Shown piece by piece: positions 16,501-24,867 of a DNA stretch of 25,379 nt (its first letter is position 1; each line of letters starts with the position of its first letter). The DNA lies in IMG/VR virus record IMGVR_UViG_3300008448_000572, positions 1-25,379 of that record, one strand, 5' to 3'. The DNA is from a virus. The translations under genes and the position numbers were made by a program. The notes beneath the pieces are model-generated. The model made no database searches. It had not been told where the DNA came from and saw only the letters and a program-made list of their open reading frames with translations.

Positions 16501-18785
16501 AACTCATCCATATTGATTAAAGATGAACTTAAATAGGTTGTAACTAATTGTGTAGATGATGTTGAACCACTCAATATTAAATTATCTAATGATTCAAAAT
16601 TAGTAGATTGCCCTTTTACATAATCAATATCTAAACTGAAATTAGGTCCTTTTATTGGTGGGCAACTAATTTCAGATTGTTCACTTAATACAATGGTTTC
16701 AATTAATGGGTTTGCCATTAACTTAGTAATCCAAAAAGTTGAATTTGTTGAAACGTTAGCTGGTAGTGGTGAATATAATTTTAATATAATAGAATCAACT
16801 ACATTACTACCTAATTGAATATTTCCTAAATTATCCGTTGTTTTATCGGATAAAGTCCAATTATCATTTTCCCAAGTAGAAATTAATATTTGTTCATTAT
16901 TATCAAAGTTAGCAAGATGTGTTAGATACTTACTTTCTTTATCAGGTTCAATTACTTTTAATATATTAGAAAATGCATCAAAAATAGCAGATGAAAAGAT
17001 ATTCTCATCTAATTGTATTGTTGGTATTGATAAAAATGTTTTTACTTCATATTCATTACCAACCAACTCTTCAGCACCGCTTCTATTAAATGGTTTAAAT
17101 ATTAATGTAACATTATCACTTCCTGCCCAGTTAGAAAACTTATCTCTTAAATCTTTTAAATTTAAAGAAATGTTTCCATTTGGTGTTAAATTTTTAAATA
17201 AAGTAATTCTACTACCATCTTTTGCTTTTAAATCCACATCTATTGTAGAACAAGCAAATGATGCATATTCATATTTTAAATCTATACTAAAATCTGAAAA
17301 AGATGGTATATCAATCGAATCGGTATATGTTATTTGTGTAATTGATGGAAAATCGTTTACAGCCGTAAATGTAACTAAAGCCGTTACCGAATCACCAGTT
17401 CCATATTGTTTACTCTCTGCTACTAAAACTATTTTTTTAGTACCATATACTTCAGAAAAATCTTTTTGGAAATATAATTTAACAACTCCATCGATAGCAG
17501 GAACTAACATAGTATCTGCTCTACCATCAATATACACTCTTACGTTATCAGTATTCGATGTTTTGAATGGAATTTGTACTTCTTTTTCTAAATCAGAATC
17601 TTTAACGTACACTCCATATTGAGTGGTATCTAAAGAAATAATAGGCCTATCTGCTTTTATTTCTTTTTCAAACATAACAACCACCGATATACCTGATTTA
17701 AGTTGTTCGGCTGGTAAGCTAAATGATGAATTTTGTGTATTCCACTTACTAAAATCAAACTCAGTTTTATATGCAGTTTCTAATTTAGAAGTGTTTGTAG
17801 TTTGGTATATATTAGTTAAAATATATTCGGATGGTTTATCTACATATTCTATTCTAAAATCTACTCTTCCTTTTAAGGCATCTGAATTTAGTTGTCTGAT
17901 AATATTACTATCGGAAAGAGATACTTTTCCACTATCCGATATTGTACCATCGTTTTGAAATATTGTATAATTCAATACTACATTATTTCCTAACTCTTGT
18001 TTGAAGTTAGATGAAAATGCTACTTCGTATTCTACGGTTGTAATCGTATTAATAATATCATCGGATGCTTTAACTGATTTTAATTCAAAATTTAAAGTTA
18101 CAGAACCTAAATCGAATGTTTTTATATCATTTGCTACATATGTACCATCTGATTGTAAATCAAACTCTTGCACAGAAAGTGTTTCGGAATAGTTATATTC
18201 TATTGCGTTGACAACCGGCTTTACGTTTAATGGTCTTTTAACTTTAAATTTTTTAGAACCTTTAAATAGGTTACGGATACCGAATGATTCATTTGTTACT
18301 CTAACATCCAATCCATCTCTTAATCTGCCAAAAAATCCACGTCTTTTCGGTGTTAGTGGTGTGATTTCAGTTTCTTGTATAGGATTAGATTGATTATCGG
18401 TTTGATAACTTTTCTTAATAGAAACTTCATAATATTTAGTAGCTTTTTGTCCGTTTTTAACTACTTCATATTTTTTAGGGCCATTAAATGTAGATGATGG
18501 TGAGTAATTGATGATGGTACTTACACCATATCCCTTCGATGCTCCATTTTCTAAAAATTCTACTTCGCCTGAATTTGAAATCAAATTTACTTTAATAGAT
18601 TTACCTATTATTTCATTTGAATATGATGGTGGAATAAATAGTGGGTTTGGTTCTACGGGTGGTACATATCCACCACCACCTCCTCCGCCGCCTACACCAT
18701 CAATGAAAGCAGAGTATTGACCAGTACCTTCGTATGAGTTTAGAGTTGGTTCTCCTCCAAATATATTTTCTAATGCTTTTACCAC
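13539..18785 (-). CDS. 1748-aa baseplate/tail protein with tail-protein-I-like and LamG-like domains
   Basis: Start is GTG at 18785, 14 nt after an ATATTTATA box; no better ATG is nearby. Residues 31-39 hold an unbroken glycine run. Residues 100-800 are beta-rich and may form serial Ig-like domains. Around 940-1050 a helical block (VWRRIANNLPYLLKHKGTRR, GIYALLSCYGIP, LEFGGPEV) resembles the P2 gpI-type tail protein used at the baseplate edge. Residues 1060-1210 look like a LamG/concanavalin-type jelly roll (IELFVKPSQNTNY, GSVDEFRLWSEVL), common in fibre proteins that meet sugars. The remainder contains SYINLIKLYEKSMFEDIKNM and a repetitive beta tail. I infer a large peripheral baseplate component that joins or forms fibres. 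The domain calls rest on pattern recognition, not alignment. Confidence 0.75.
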   Translation of the reverse strand: MVKALENIFGGEPTLNSYEGTGQYSAFIDGVGGGGGGGGYVPPVEPNPLFIPPSYSNEIIGKSIKVNLISNSGEVEFLENGASKGYGVSTIINYSPSSTFNGPKKYEVVKNGQKATKYYEVSIKKSYQTDNQSNPIQETEITPLTPKRRGFFGRLRDGLDVRVTNESFGIRNLFKGSKKFKVKRPLNVKPVVNAIEYNYSETLSVQEFDLQSDGTYVANDIKTFDLGSVTLNFELKSVKASDDIINTITTVEYEVAFSSNFKQELGNNVVLNYTIFQNDGTISDSGKVSLSDSNIIRQLNSDALKGRVDFRIEYVDKPSEYILTNIYQTTNTSKLETAYKTEFDFSKWNTQNSSFSLPAEQLKSGISVVVMFEKEIKADRPIISLDTTQYGVYVKDSDLEKEVQIPFKTSNTDNVRVYIDGRADTMLVPAIDGVVKLYFQKDFSEVYGTKKIVLVAESKQYGTGDSVTALVTFTAVNDFPSITQITYTDSIDIPSFSDFSIDLKYEYASFACSTIDVDLKAKDGSRITLFKNLTPNGNISLNLKDLRDKFSNWAGSDNVTLIFKPFNRSGAEELVGNEYEVKTFLSIPTIQLDENIFSSAIFDAFSNILKVIEPDKESKYLTHLANFDNNEQILISTWENDNWTLSDKTTDNLGNIQLGSNVVDSIILKLYSPLPANVSTNSTFWITKLMANPLIETIVLSEQSEISCPPIKGPNFSLDIDYVKGQSTNFESLDNLILSGSTSSTQLVTTYLSSSLINMDELNIDYVSGSTYLWENFTHFSSAKERVDNFVYKVQLIEAYENSISGSNASPSASLLSEIQERERQLIKKNELLSGFDGFENFLYTSSSLYTTNGSNSITWPYNAGQRILSTNSTVVNWYSNLITLAEDFDIENPNWVQNNIPQFIVTNTENESLLLFLSMIGHHFDNIYFHTKAIEKSRGLGYNRKDISDKLLFDILKSFNWDAKNLSADTKLWEYTFGKDSEGNIKNTKTGKARTYEVWRRIANNLPYLLKHKGTRRGIYALLSCYGIPSSNLSILEFGGPEVTNTTKSKLVYDNVTTALKFNNGAAIEFEWKNTNKNRKPNTIELFVKPSQNTNYTVISGSGWNVGLQASTTSSYGNVVFNYNTTNAISSSLLPIYNGKFFGISVSSGSDGLKLDVRQSEKERTIFAESISSSAATDWNNGSKIKLGGSYVGSVDEFRLWSEVLNTDRFYEHVSFPEMINGNHISSSTDDLYFRLDFEYPKNLSVSSSLINVDTNIYYSSSVTRNKLEDGLVGITGSVTILSENVSASFSASASGFTPITTYPYQFEAIDRSVVLEVPDMGISRYSTNKVRFESQELVSDLSSKSRATKKAYDQSPTDSNRVGLFFSPTKELNIDIAKSFGGINLDNYIGDPSDDYKSNYSQLDNLRNYYFKRFDGRDIYSYINLIKLYEKSMFEDIKNMLPARVKATTGLLIEPHILERSKIAQKKPTGDEYQQDVNIKYSDTTLLNASSNQYDVVVDANLTDNLIGENSQYYATIYTASLENTIAESYQKEAEYNYYNDTNFISEYYQKEVVIDADLGNASILSEIDINNTNTIVGQTELETIGFGIYAQSGSAIRTYFDVDGRRVKERVRVQLVTEQKERVVTKFAITASANGLGDPRGGYVSDIQTYTETKLNIQPFSGSFVPTVGGNIISVKNVSGYLPTHYRNTNDLTRGLQNSFYKGSKNTAATTLDGTSPIETFTSNPNTLRVNKAGRDASEPILEVE

Positions 18786-18799
18786 TCTTTATTCTTTAT

Positions 18800-18808
18800 T
18801 ATAAATAT
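18800..18808 (-). promoter_or_regulatory. ATATTTATA box before the 1748-aa gene
   Basis: Sense-strand ATATTTATA lies 14 nt before the GTG at 18785, immediately after the TAG stop (18812-18810) of the previous gene. It occupies most of the 24-nt intergenic gap. Confidence 0.5.
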
Positions 18809-18809
18809 C

Positions 18810-20180
18810 CTATTGTATATTTTCTCTTTGTCTAACATCATCTACATATACATTTTCTCTACCTCCGCCAGTTCCAAAATCTCTACCACCAGAATAGTAT
18901 CCACCGCCACCGCCTCCGCCACGAGGACCACCACCCCCGCCACCTTCAGATGGAGTTGGAATTATTTCTTTTACAGGTTCTATTTTAATAATAGGGTCTG
19001 GCTTTATTATCTTAATCGGTTCTTCCTTTATAGGTTCTATTTTAATTGGCTCTTCCTTAACCGGTGGGTTTGGAGGCAAATCAAATATTGGAAGAATTGG
19101 TTTAGGTTCTGGTTCTATTTTTATTGGTTGCTCTGTTTTTATTTCGAATGTTCTAGTACCTTTAATATTCAATTCTACTTTTTCCGGGTTATAAACATTT
19201 CTTACTTTATTTTCGGCAATTTGTATATCACCAACTAAATCTTTAATTTCTTTTTTAAGTTCGGTAATTTCAAATTCTTTTGGAAGTACTTTAATAGCAA
19301 TATCTCTTCTTTTTAATGTTTTAGTATGATATTCAATAGTTTTTCTTAATATGCTTTGAATTTCATTAATTAACATTTGAAAATCATATTGTTCACAATC
19401 TTCAAATCTTATAAATGATTTTTGTCCAAAATTAGATTGAGATATATCGTATTCTCTATTATTTAGCCAGTAAATTATACTTGTTTTAAAATCGGAAAAT
19501 ATTCTTTTTTTAAATCCATTAAAATTGGATAATCCAAAATCTTTACGCAAAATAGATTCAAAATCTTTACCAAATCTATTAATCATTAAATTACCAATTG
19601 AATCTAAATAAGTGGATTCTAATGAATCCAATGAATCTAATATATTTTTTTTATAATATTTAAAATCTTTACTTAAATTATTTACGTTTATAAATTCTTT
19701 TTTTGTTTTTTCATTTACATTTATATCGGTAGTAGATAATGGTAGTATTCTAATTTCTTCTCTAGATGGTGCTATTTCCTGAATCCATACTTTGGTTAAT
19801 TCGTTTTCAGAACCAATTTTATTTCTAACAAAATTTATGTTTACTTTAAGGATACCATTTGTAAATCCTAAATCGTTTAATAATTTTTCAATATCAATAG
19901 CTAATTCTTTTTGTCCTGCATTATTTTTTAAATTATAAAGATAGTTTTTAATATCACCCGTTTTTATATAGGCAACATTTTTTCCATTTTTATTTGGCAA
20001 TAAATTTGTATTGATATCATAAACCGACACCTCCATAACATCATACTTACAATCTCCAAAATCGGTATCCTCTATTTGATTTTGATTGATTATAAATCTG
20101 TCGTTTTCTTGCAAAAACTCCCCCTTATTTGATGTATTAGCATCAATTAATTCAAAGTTTGTATATTTTTTAATACTCAT
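18810..20180 (-). CDS. Structural-cluster protein with Pro/Lys/Glu repeats and Gly-rich tail
   Basis: A 456-aa protein. Residues 1-140 are mixed alpha/beta (KYTNFELIDANTSNKG, VMEVSVYDINTNLLPNK). Residues 170-330 are mainly helical, charged and possibly partly coiled coil. Residues 355-415 are a low-complexity linker of EEPIKIEPI-type repeats, and the last 40 residues are glycine-rich with RGG-like pieces (PRGGGGGGGYYSGGRDFG). I do not recognise the folded part. The gene is 10 nt downstream of the coiled-coil gene and last in the gp25-gp6 block. Its flexible tail, next to the glycine run of the following 1748-aa protein, suggests a linker or adaptor in the tail. The stop is TAG. Function is unassigned. 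Confidence 0.72.
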   Translation of the reverse strand: MSIKKYTNFELIDANTSNKGEFLQENDRFIINQNQIEDTDFGDCKYDVMEVSVYDINTNLLPNKNGKNVAYIKTGDIKNYLYNLKNNAGQKELAIDIEKLLNDLGFTNGILKVNINFVRNKIGSENELTKVWIQEIAPSREEIRILPLSTTDINVNEKTKKEFINVNNLSKDFKYYKKNILDSLDSLESTYLDSIGNLMINRFGKDFESILRKDFGLSNFNGFKKRIFSDFKTSIIYWLNNREYDISQSNFGQKSFIRFEDCEQYDFQMLINEIQSILRKTIEYHTKTLKRRDIAIKVLPKEFEITELKKEIKDLVGDIQIAENKVRNVYNPEKVELNIKGTRTFEIKTEQPIKIEPEPKPILPIFDLPPNPPVKEEPIKIEPIKEEPIKIIKPDPIIKIEPVKEIIPTPSEGGGGGGPRGGGGGGGYYSGGRDFGTGGGRENVYVDDVRQRENIQ

Positions 20181-20190
20181 GGTTTATATA

Positions 20191-21330
20191 TTAAAACGAA
20201 CTCGGATGATATTTACCAAAACCTGTTTCATATGTTTTATCTTTAGCAGTACCATCTGAACGAGTTATAGATACTTTTAAAGTTCCACCTTTATATTCTT
20301 TTGAGTGGGATTTACCATTGAACCACCCTCCTTTTTTACGAGAATCTAAATCTCCAACAGCATCAAAATTTAAAGTAAATTCCATATCTTTACTTTCGCC
20401 TGCCGCAACCGTAAAGCTCTTTTGTGGAATTTTATAGAATTCTCTTTTTTCAGGATTATTAGCTGTTAACGTTACAGTTATTGGTTGTTTATCGTTATTT
20501 GTTATGGATATTGATTTACCATTTTTCCATTGATTACCGCCCGTTGCGCTAAATCTAGCCCATATATTAGGTGCATTTGCATCTTCTTTAGGTTGTAATT
20601 TAACAATTGCTATATCGTTGATAACATCTGCTCCAGCCGCTTGTGCTTGTGCTTGTGTACCTTGTATAATAGCTTGTTGATTTTGTACTGCTCCCAATTG
20701 AGATTGTAAACCTTCAATAATAGAGTTCAATGAATCAATTTGTTTAATCAATGCCTGAATCTGAGCTTTAAAGCCCGTATTTTGTGATTGAAGTGATGCT
20801 CTAAGAATACCTTCTTCTACTGATTTTTGTAATGAATTTTGAATTTGTAAAGCAAAATCATCAACAGTTTGTGTTAATGTATTTAATTGATTAACTAATG
20901 CATCATTAGATTGTTCAATCGCTAGTCTTTCGTTTATTTCAGATTGTACTTGCGATTCTAAGTCTGTTATTCTTGTGTTTAAATTACTAACTTCAGATGT
21001 TAAATCGGATACCTGCTTTCTTAAATCTTCATTTTGTAATACTTCATCATCATATAATGATTTTGGTATTAAATCCAAATTCGGTTTTGGAATATCAGGT
21101 TTAAGCTCTTTGATATTTAAATCAATAGCTTTTACTAATTCAACCTCATCATACTTTGGTTTACTTAATTCTTTAAATATTAAAGATGATGCTATGTTTT
21201 TTTCGTTTACTATTGTAACACCATATTCATTTTTGGCAATAGCTTGAGAACCGGAAATAGTTAGAATAGATTCTAAATCCGATTGTCTTTTTTCTTCTAA
21301 TTTTTGTGCTATCGCTTCTAATCCTGTCAT
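20191..21330 (-). CDS. Coiled-coil structural protein with C-terminal beta domain
   Basis: A 379-aa protein. Residues 1-75 contain ISGSQAIAKNEYGVTIVNEK and a short Lys/Pro linker. Residues 78-215 are a long heptad-patterned coiled coil (LRKQVSDLTSEVSNLNTRIT, then LQSQLGAVQNQQ) interrupted once. After an Ala/Gln-rich hinge (about 220-235) the last 140 residues form a beta sandwich-like domain (ARFSATGGNQWKNGKS, ITVTLTANNPEKREF). A rod plus a globular tip is typical of trimeric fibre, whisker or spike proteins; this is inference. It starts one nucleotide before the stop region of the DNRLRE-like gene ends, so the block is co-transcribed. No specific family is recognised. Confidence 0.72.
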   Translation of the reverse strand: MTGLEAIAQKLEEKRQSDLESILTISGSQAIAKNEYGVTIVNEKNIASSLIFKELSKPKYDEVELVKAIDLNIKELKPDIPKPNLDLIPKSLYDDEVLQNEDLRKQVSDLTSEVSNLNTRITDLESQVQSEINERLAIEQSNDALVNQLNTLTQTVDDFALQIQNSLQKSVEEGILRASLQSQNTGFKAQIQALIKQIDSLNSIIEGLQSQLGAVQNQQAIIQGTQAQAQAAGADVINDIAIVKLQPKEDANAPNIWARFSATGGNQWKNGKSISITNNDKQPITVTLTANNPEKREFYKIPQKSFTVAAGESKDMEFTLNFDAVGDLDSRKKGGWFNGKSHSKEYKGGTLKVSITRSDGTAKDKTYETGFGKYHPSSF

Positions 21331-21331
21331 T

Positions 21332-22405
21332 TTATACTATTTCAAAAATTAATTTATCATCGATAATTGTAGATATACCGCTTTCAACTATTTTAATTTT
21401 TAATTTATAAGTTCTATTAATTGGTAATGTATTTAAACTCATATTAAAATAGTTGGATGTAGAATCACAACTTATTTTAGTATAATCTCCAAATGGATAA
21501 ATTACTTCTCCTGTTTTATAATCTTCTAATTGATAATATGAACTAGTCGGTAAGTATTTAACTTGGTCATATTCAAAAGTTGTACTAAATGATTTTAGTG
21601 GATACATATCTCTACCTTTAACTCTAATTTTTATAGTTTCATTAGCAGGATACTCATTTTTTAAATTAGTAAGTACTACTTTATACCCCTCTTCTGCTGA
21701 ACCCGTTGTTGGTGTTAAACTAGCTGTTACAAATGATATATCATTCCAAACTACTTCTAATTTTGGTTGATAAATTGTATTAGTTTCTTTTGAAAAGAAT
21801 TTAAGTAGTCCATAATCGGATGTATCGTTTTCAGCCTCTAAGCTATGATGAAGTATAAATCCATTATTTGATACTGAGCCACTTAACCATATATTAACAA
21901 TGTTTGTAACATCCATTCTTATATCAGCTTCTTCATAATTATAAGATTGAGATGCTGAGCCGCTTAAATACCACACCCCACCTTCAGCGTTTGCTGAACC
22001 TGTTGTTGTGTTTCCGGATGTAACATAAACCGCTCCGCCCGCTGTTGTATCATATGAAACCCATTTATTACTTCCATTTCTATATTTCCAACTAACACCA
22101 TCTGAAGTTATATTATCAAATTTAGTACCCGTTCCCATTGTCCAACTTTGAGAAACGGCGTTGGCATATATTGTATATTCCAATGGAATTTCTTCGGCTT
22201 GTGCTGATTTTAAATTTAAATACACAGTCGAACCGCTTGGTATTCCCATATTGGAAACATCAAATTTTATTAAGGTTCTTGCAATATCTTTTATAGAACC
22301 ATAATATAGTTTACCAACCTCTAATATCTCATCTCTACCTGCGTTTTGTTCAGGTTGTTGTAGGTAGATACTGGCATCGTATGATGATGTGAAAAATTTA
22401 TGCAT
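21332..22405 (-). CDS. DNRLRE-like beta protein of the baseplate block
   Basis: A 357-aa protein. Residues 1-190 carry the signature of DNRLRE/carbohydrate-binding-like domains: SSYDASIYLQQPEQNAGRDE, then an LEVG segment, the strand ARTLIKFDVSNMGIPSGSTV, Trp-rich loops and a final VTNIVNIWLSGS followed by GFILHHSL. Residues 215-357 form another beta domain. In bacteria this fold appears on cell-wall and polysaccharide-associated proteins; in a phage tail cluster it may sit in a fibre or at the baseplate rim. There is no signal peptide, as expected for a virion part. It lies 1 nt after the gp6-like gene. The similarity is seen by eye and is moderate. Confidence 0.7.
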   Translation of the reverse strand: MHKFFTSSYDASIYLQQPEQNAGRDEILEVGKLYYGSIKDIARTLIKFDVSNMGIPSGSTVYLNLKSAQAEEIPLEYTIYANAVSQSWTMGTGTKFDNITSDGVSWKYRNGSNKWVSYDTTAGGAVYVTSGNTTTGSANAEGGVWYLSGSASQSYNYEEADIRMDVTNIVNIWLSGSVSNNGFILHHSLEAENDTSDYGLLKFFSKETNTIYQPKLEVVWNDISFVTASLTPTTGSAEEGYKVVLTNLKNEYPANETIKIRVKGRDMYPLKSFSTTFEYDQVKYLPTSSYYQLEDYKTGEVIYPFGDYTKISCDSTSNYFNMSLNTLPINRTYKLKIKIVESGISTIIDDKLIFEIV

Positions 22406-22406
22406 A

Positions 22407-24434
22407 TTATAAAGCTCTTCCTTTTATATCTTTGTTAGGGTATTTTACTTCGAAGATGCAAGGGTCTAAAGATGGATAAATTATCTTACCTTTAGTTGCT
22501 TCATCTATATTGTATTTATTTGGAGAATAGTTTCCATCTCCTCCACATAAGTTATATATCTTAACAGATGGTACACTCATTACACCTTCAACATTTGCGA
22601 GTATTAATTCTATTTCTGAAATGTTTATTGGTTTGTTAAATGTCCAATTATCTATGTTAAAATAATTTTGAATTTCTGTTAAACAATTTGCTACAACCTC
22701 TCTTTTGTTATAATTTGAATATACTACAACTTCAAAATCAACTCCTATGTTTACAATGAATCCATCTATAATGTTTACCGCATCGGTAATCATTCTATAT
22801 TCTCCTATGTATGTTTTTAGGTTTTGCTTAACGGCTTGGTTTATTTGAGTTAGTTTCTTATTAACATCATATCCTAAAACGTACATATTTATAGCAAATG
22901 GATTATTTACTTCTGCTATATTTGTTTTCTTTTGTGTAAGATATTTAACTAATTCTTTTTGTATGTCTTGCTTTGATTTATCTTTTAACCCCTCAACTAA
23001 ACCAACAAACTCTGCTATATTTTGTGGGTTTGCAAGTATTGATGCCGGTGAGTTATTATCAACTTCTCCATCTGGACTTACATAAACTTTTGCAACACTA
23101 CCATATCTTTCCGGCATTGATAATGCTCTAACTACATAATCTTGTCTAGTTACTGCTCTATTTTGAGAACCAAACATTGCTAATGCGTTTTGTCTGATTT
23201 CTTCTATTGATTCAGCCCCTCTACCACCGACTGCTGCTTCTAAATTTTCAACAGCAACAGTTCCTTTTGCGGCATTATATGAATTTAATTCATCATTTGT
23301 ATTAAAAGATAATAAATCTTCTTCAAATTCAATTCTACGGATAGATGTTAAATCACCTTGGTTTATATTTGATGCTATACCACCACCAACTAAATACTTA
23401 ACAGTTAGAGTGGTATTTACAGGCACTACTCCAAATGTATTTGTTTTTAAAAAATTAGATGGGTCTATTCCTTGATTCAATCTTTGAACTGAATTAGCTA
23501 ATCCTAATCCCACATTTTTTGTATTTGGTAATAATTTTTCATCTTCGTATCCGGCTGAATTATTTCCACTACCAAATTGTAAAGTTATTGTATTATCAGA
23601 ATTAACTTTTGCAGAAAATCTATGTGGAACTTTTTGTACTTCTAAAATGTATGGTACAATCGATGATGATTCACTTAGAGTTCCACCATTAGCTTCAGTA
23701 TTTGGTTGCTCTACAAATATACTTTCTTGTGCTAAATAAGGAACTTCATAGTATTTTGTTCCAGAACCATCGGTAACATTTGTTATTGAAATGATATCCG
23801 TATCGGTTAATACGGCATTTGGATATTCTTCATATGAGCCAAAACTAATTGTAGTCGATACTTCTCTAGCAGAAATTGCTTTTACTTTTTTTGTAATTAA
23901 GTATTGTAGTGGTACACCATTACCATCTCTTTCATAAACATCAATTTCTCTATCAGTTGAATTTGAAAAATCTACCGTATCTACCGTTCTAAATACAACC
24001 GAATTATTTGTAGCCGATTCTATTTCCATACCATCTTTTATCTTTAAATAGTATGCTTCATTTGGTTCATAATTAGGTGCTCCTTTAGATGGAACTAATT
24101 GATATACAGTTATTGTAGTGATTGCCGGTGATGTAACTTTTGGTTTATACCCCATAGATTGTGCTAATGCTAAAACGTTCTTACGTTCTGTAGCATGTGC
24201 TAACATAGATTCTTTTAATTGAGTGTCCTGATAAAAGGATAGTATATCTCCAATTGCTGCGGCTTGTTCGATAAATACCATACCTGGAGATGCCTCATTA
24301 AAATCTGAATATGAATTTGGAAAATATGTTTTTGTATAATCAATAAGATTCTGCTTGAAAGAATCGAAATCCTTTCCTAAATAATTCAAAGTCTTTTTTT
24401 CTCCAAAGGTTTTTTTAATAGGATTTATTGCCAT
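22407..24434 (-). CDS. Baseplate wedge protein, T4 gp6-like (baseplate J family)
   Basis: 675 aa, close to T4 gp6 (660 aa). The N-terminus reads LNYLGKDFDSFKQNLIDYTK, FPNSYSDFNEASPGMVFIEQ and FYQDTQLKESML, the classic opening of gp6 and related wedge proteins. The baseplate J core has GGRGAESIEEIRQNALAMFG near 400-420, then NRAVTRQDYVVRALSMPERY. The C-terminal third (ITDAVNIIDGFIVNIGVDFE, NISEIELILANVEGVMSVPS) is also typical. gp6 forms the inner ring that links wedges around the hub and drives the baseplate switch on infection. It follows gp25 by 1 nt, matching their partnership in the wedge. Identification is strong. Confidence 0.94.
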   Translation of the reverse strand: MAINPIKKTFGEKKTLNYLGKDFDSFKQNLIDYTKTYFPNSYSDFNEASPGMVFIEQAAAIGDILSFYQDTQLKESMLAHATERKNVLALAQSMGYKPKVTSPAITTITVYQLVPSKGAPNYEPNEAYYLKIKDGMEIESATNNSVVFRTVDTVDFSNSTDREIDVYERDGNGVPLQYLITKKVKAISAREVSTTISFGSYEEYPNAVLTDTDIISITNVTDGSGTKYYEVPYLAQESIFVEQPNTEANGGTLSESSSIVPYILEVQKVPHRFSAKVNSDNTITLQFGSGNNSAGYEDEKLLPNTKNVGLGLANSVQRLNQGIDPSNFLKTNTFGVVPVNTTLTVKYLVGGGIASNINQGDLTSIRRIEFEEDLLSFNTNDELNSYNAAKGTVAVENLEAAVGGRGAESIEEIRQNALAMFGSQNRAVTRQDYVVRALSMPERYGSVAKVYVSPDGEVDNNSPASILANPQNIAEFVGLVEGLKDKSKQDIQKELVKYLTQKKTNIAEVNNPFAINMYVLGYDVNKKLTQINQAVKQNLKTYIGEYRMITDAVNIIDGFIVNIGVDFEVVVYSNYNKREVVANCLTEIQNYFNIDNWTFNKPINISEIELILANVEGVMSVPSVKIYNLCGGDGNYSPNKYNIDEATKGKIIYPSLDPCIFEVKYPNKDIKGRAL

Positions 24435-24435
24435 T

Positions 24436-24867
24436 TTACTTTTCTACATTTATTTGTACTGAGTCTGATAGTGATGGGTTTGATTGTAATGAAAACTTTA
24501 TATCCAAAGATACTTTGTTTGTATCTATATCATTTTCATCATAATCGAATATTATTTCGTTTATATTTAAATAAGGCAACCATATTGAAACCGCATTTAT
24601 TATAGAATTTTCTATTGATACTTCTATATTATCAATTGGTTCAAATAATACTTTCCAAACATCACAACCAAAATCAGGTTGCATTAATCTTTCTCCTTTT
24701 TTTGTAAGAATCAGACTTTTTAAATTATTTTTAGCTTGTTGTAATGTTGTGAAATTAGTTGAAAAAACCCCATTAGAATTAGATGATTGGTTTATACCAA
24801 TACCTAAAACTTTATAGTCATTTTCAACTAAATCATCTACTTTTACTTTACCAAGCTCTATTGCCAT
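24436..24867 (-). CDS. Baseplate wedge protein, T4 gp25-like
   Basis: 143 aa, slightly longer than T4 gp25 (132 aa). The gp25/gpW lysozyme-like fold is visible in LQQAKNNLKSLILTKKGERL, followed by MQPDFGCDVWKVLFEP and IENSIINAVSIWLPYL. gp25 is structural in contractile tails and binds sheath and gp6 at the baseplate; the name lysozyme is historical. Its ATG overlaps the preceding stop as TAATG and it is 1 nt from the gp6 gene. Confidence 0.94.
   Translation of the reverse strand: MAIELGKVKVDDLVENDYKVLGIGINQSSNSNGVFSTNFTTLQQAKNNLKSLILTKKGERLMQPDFGCDVWKVLFEPIDNIEVSIENSIINAVSIWLPYLNINEIIFDYDENDIDTNKVSLDIKFSLQSNPSLSDSVQINVEK

Noticed and set aside
18810-18812. TAG stop as a sign of stop-codon recoding, known in some gut phages
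   Set aside because: Read-through would add only six codons before a TAA. The other stops I checked are TAA or TGA, and no long gene is interrupted by in-frame TAG.
18813-19238. Plus-strand frame of 141 codons rich in F, Y and W
   Set aside because: It is the complement of the Pro/Lys/Glu and glycine-rich tail of the 456-aa gene; its composition is explained by that repeat.
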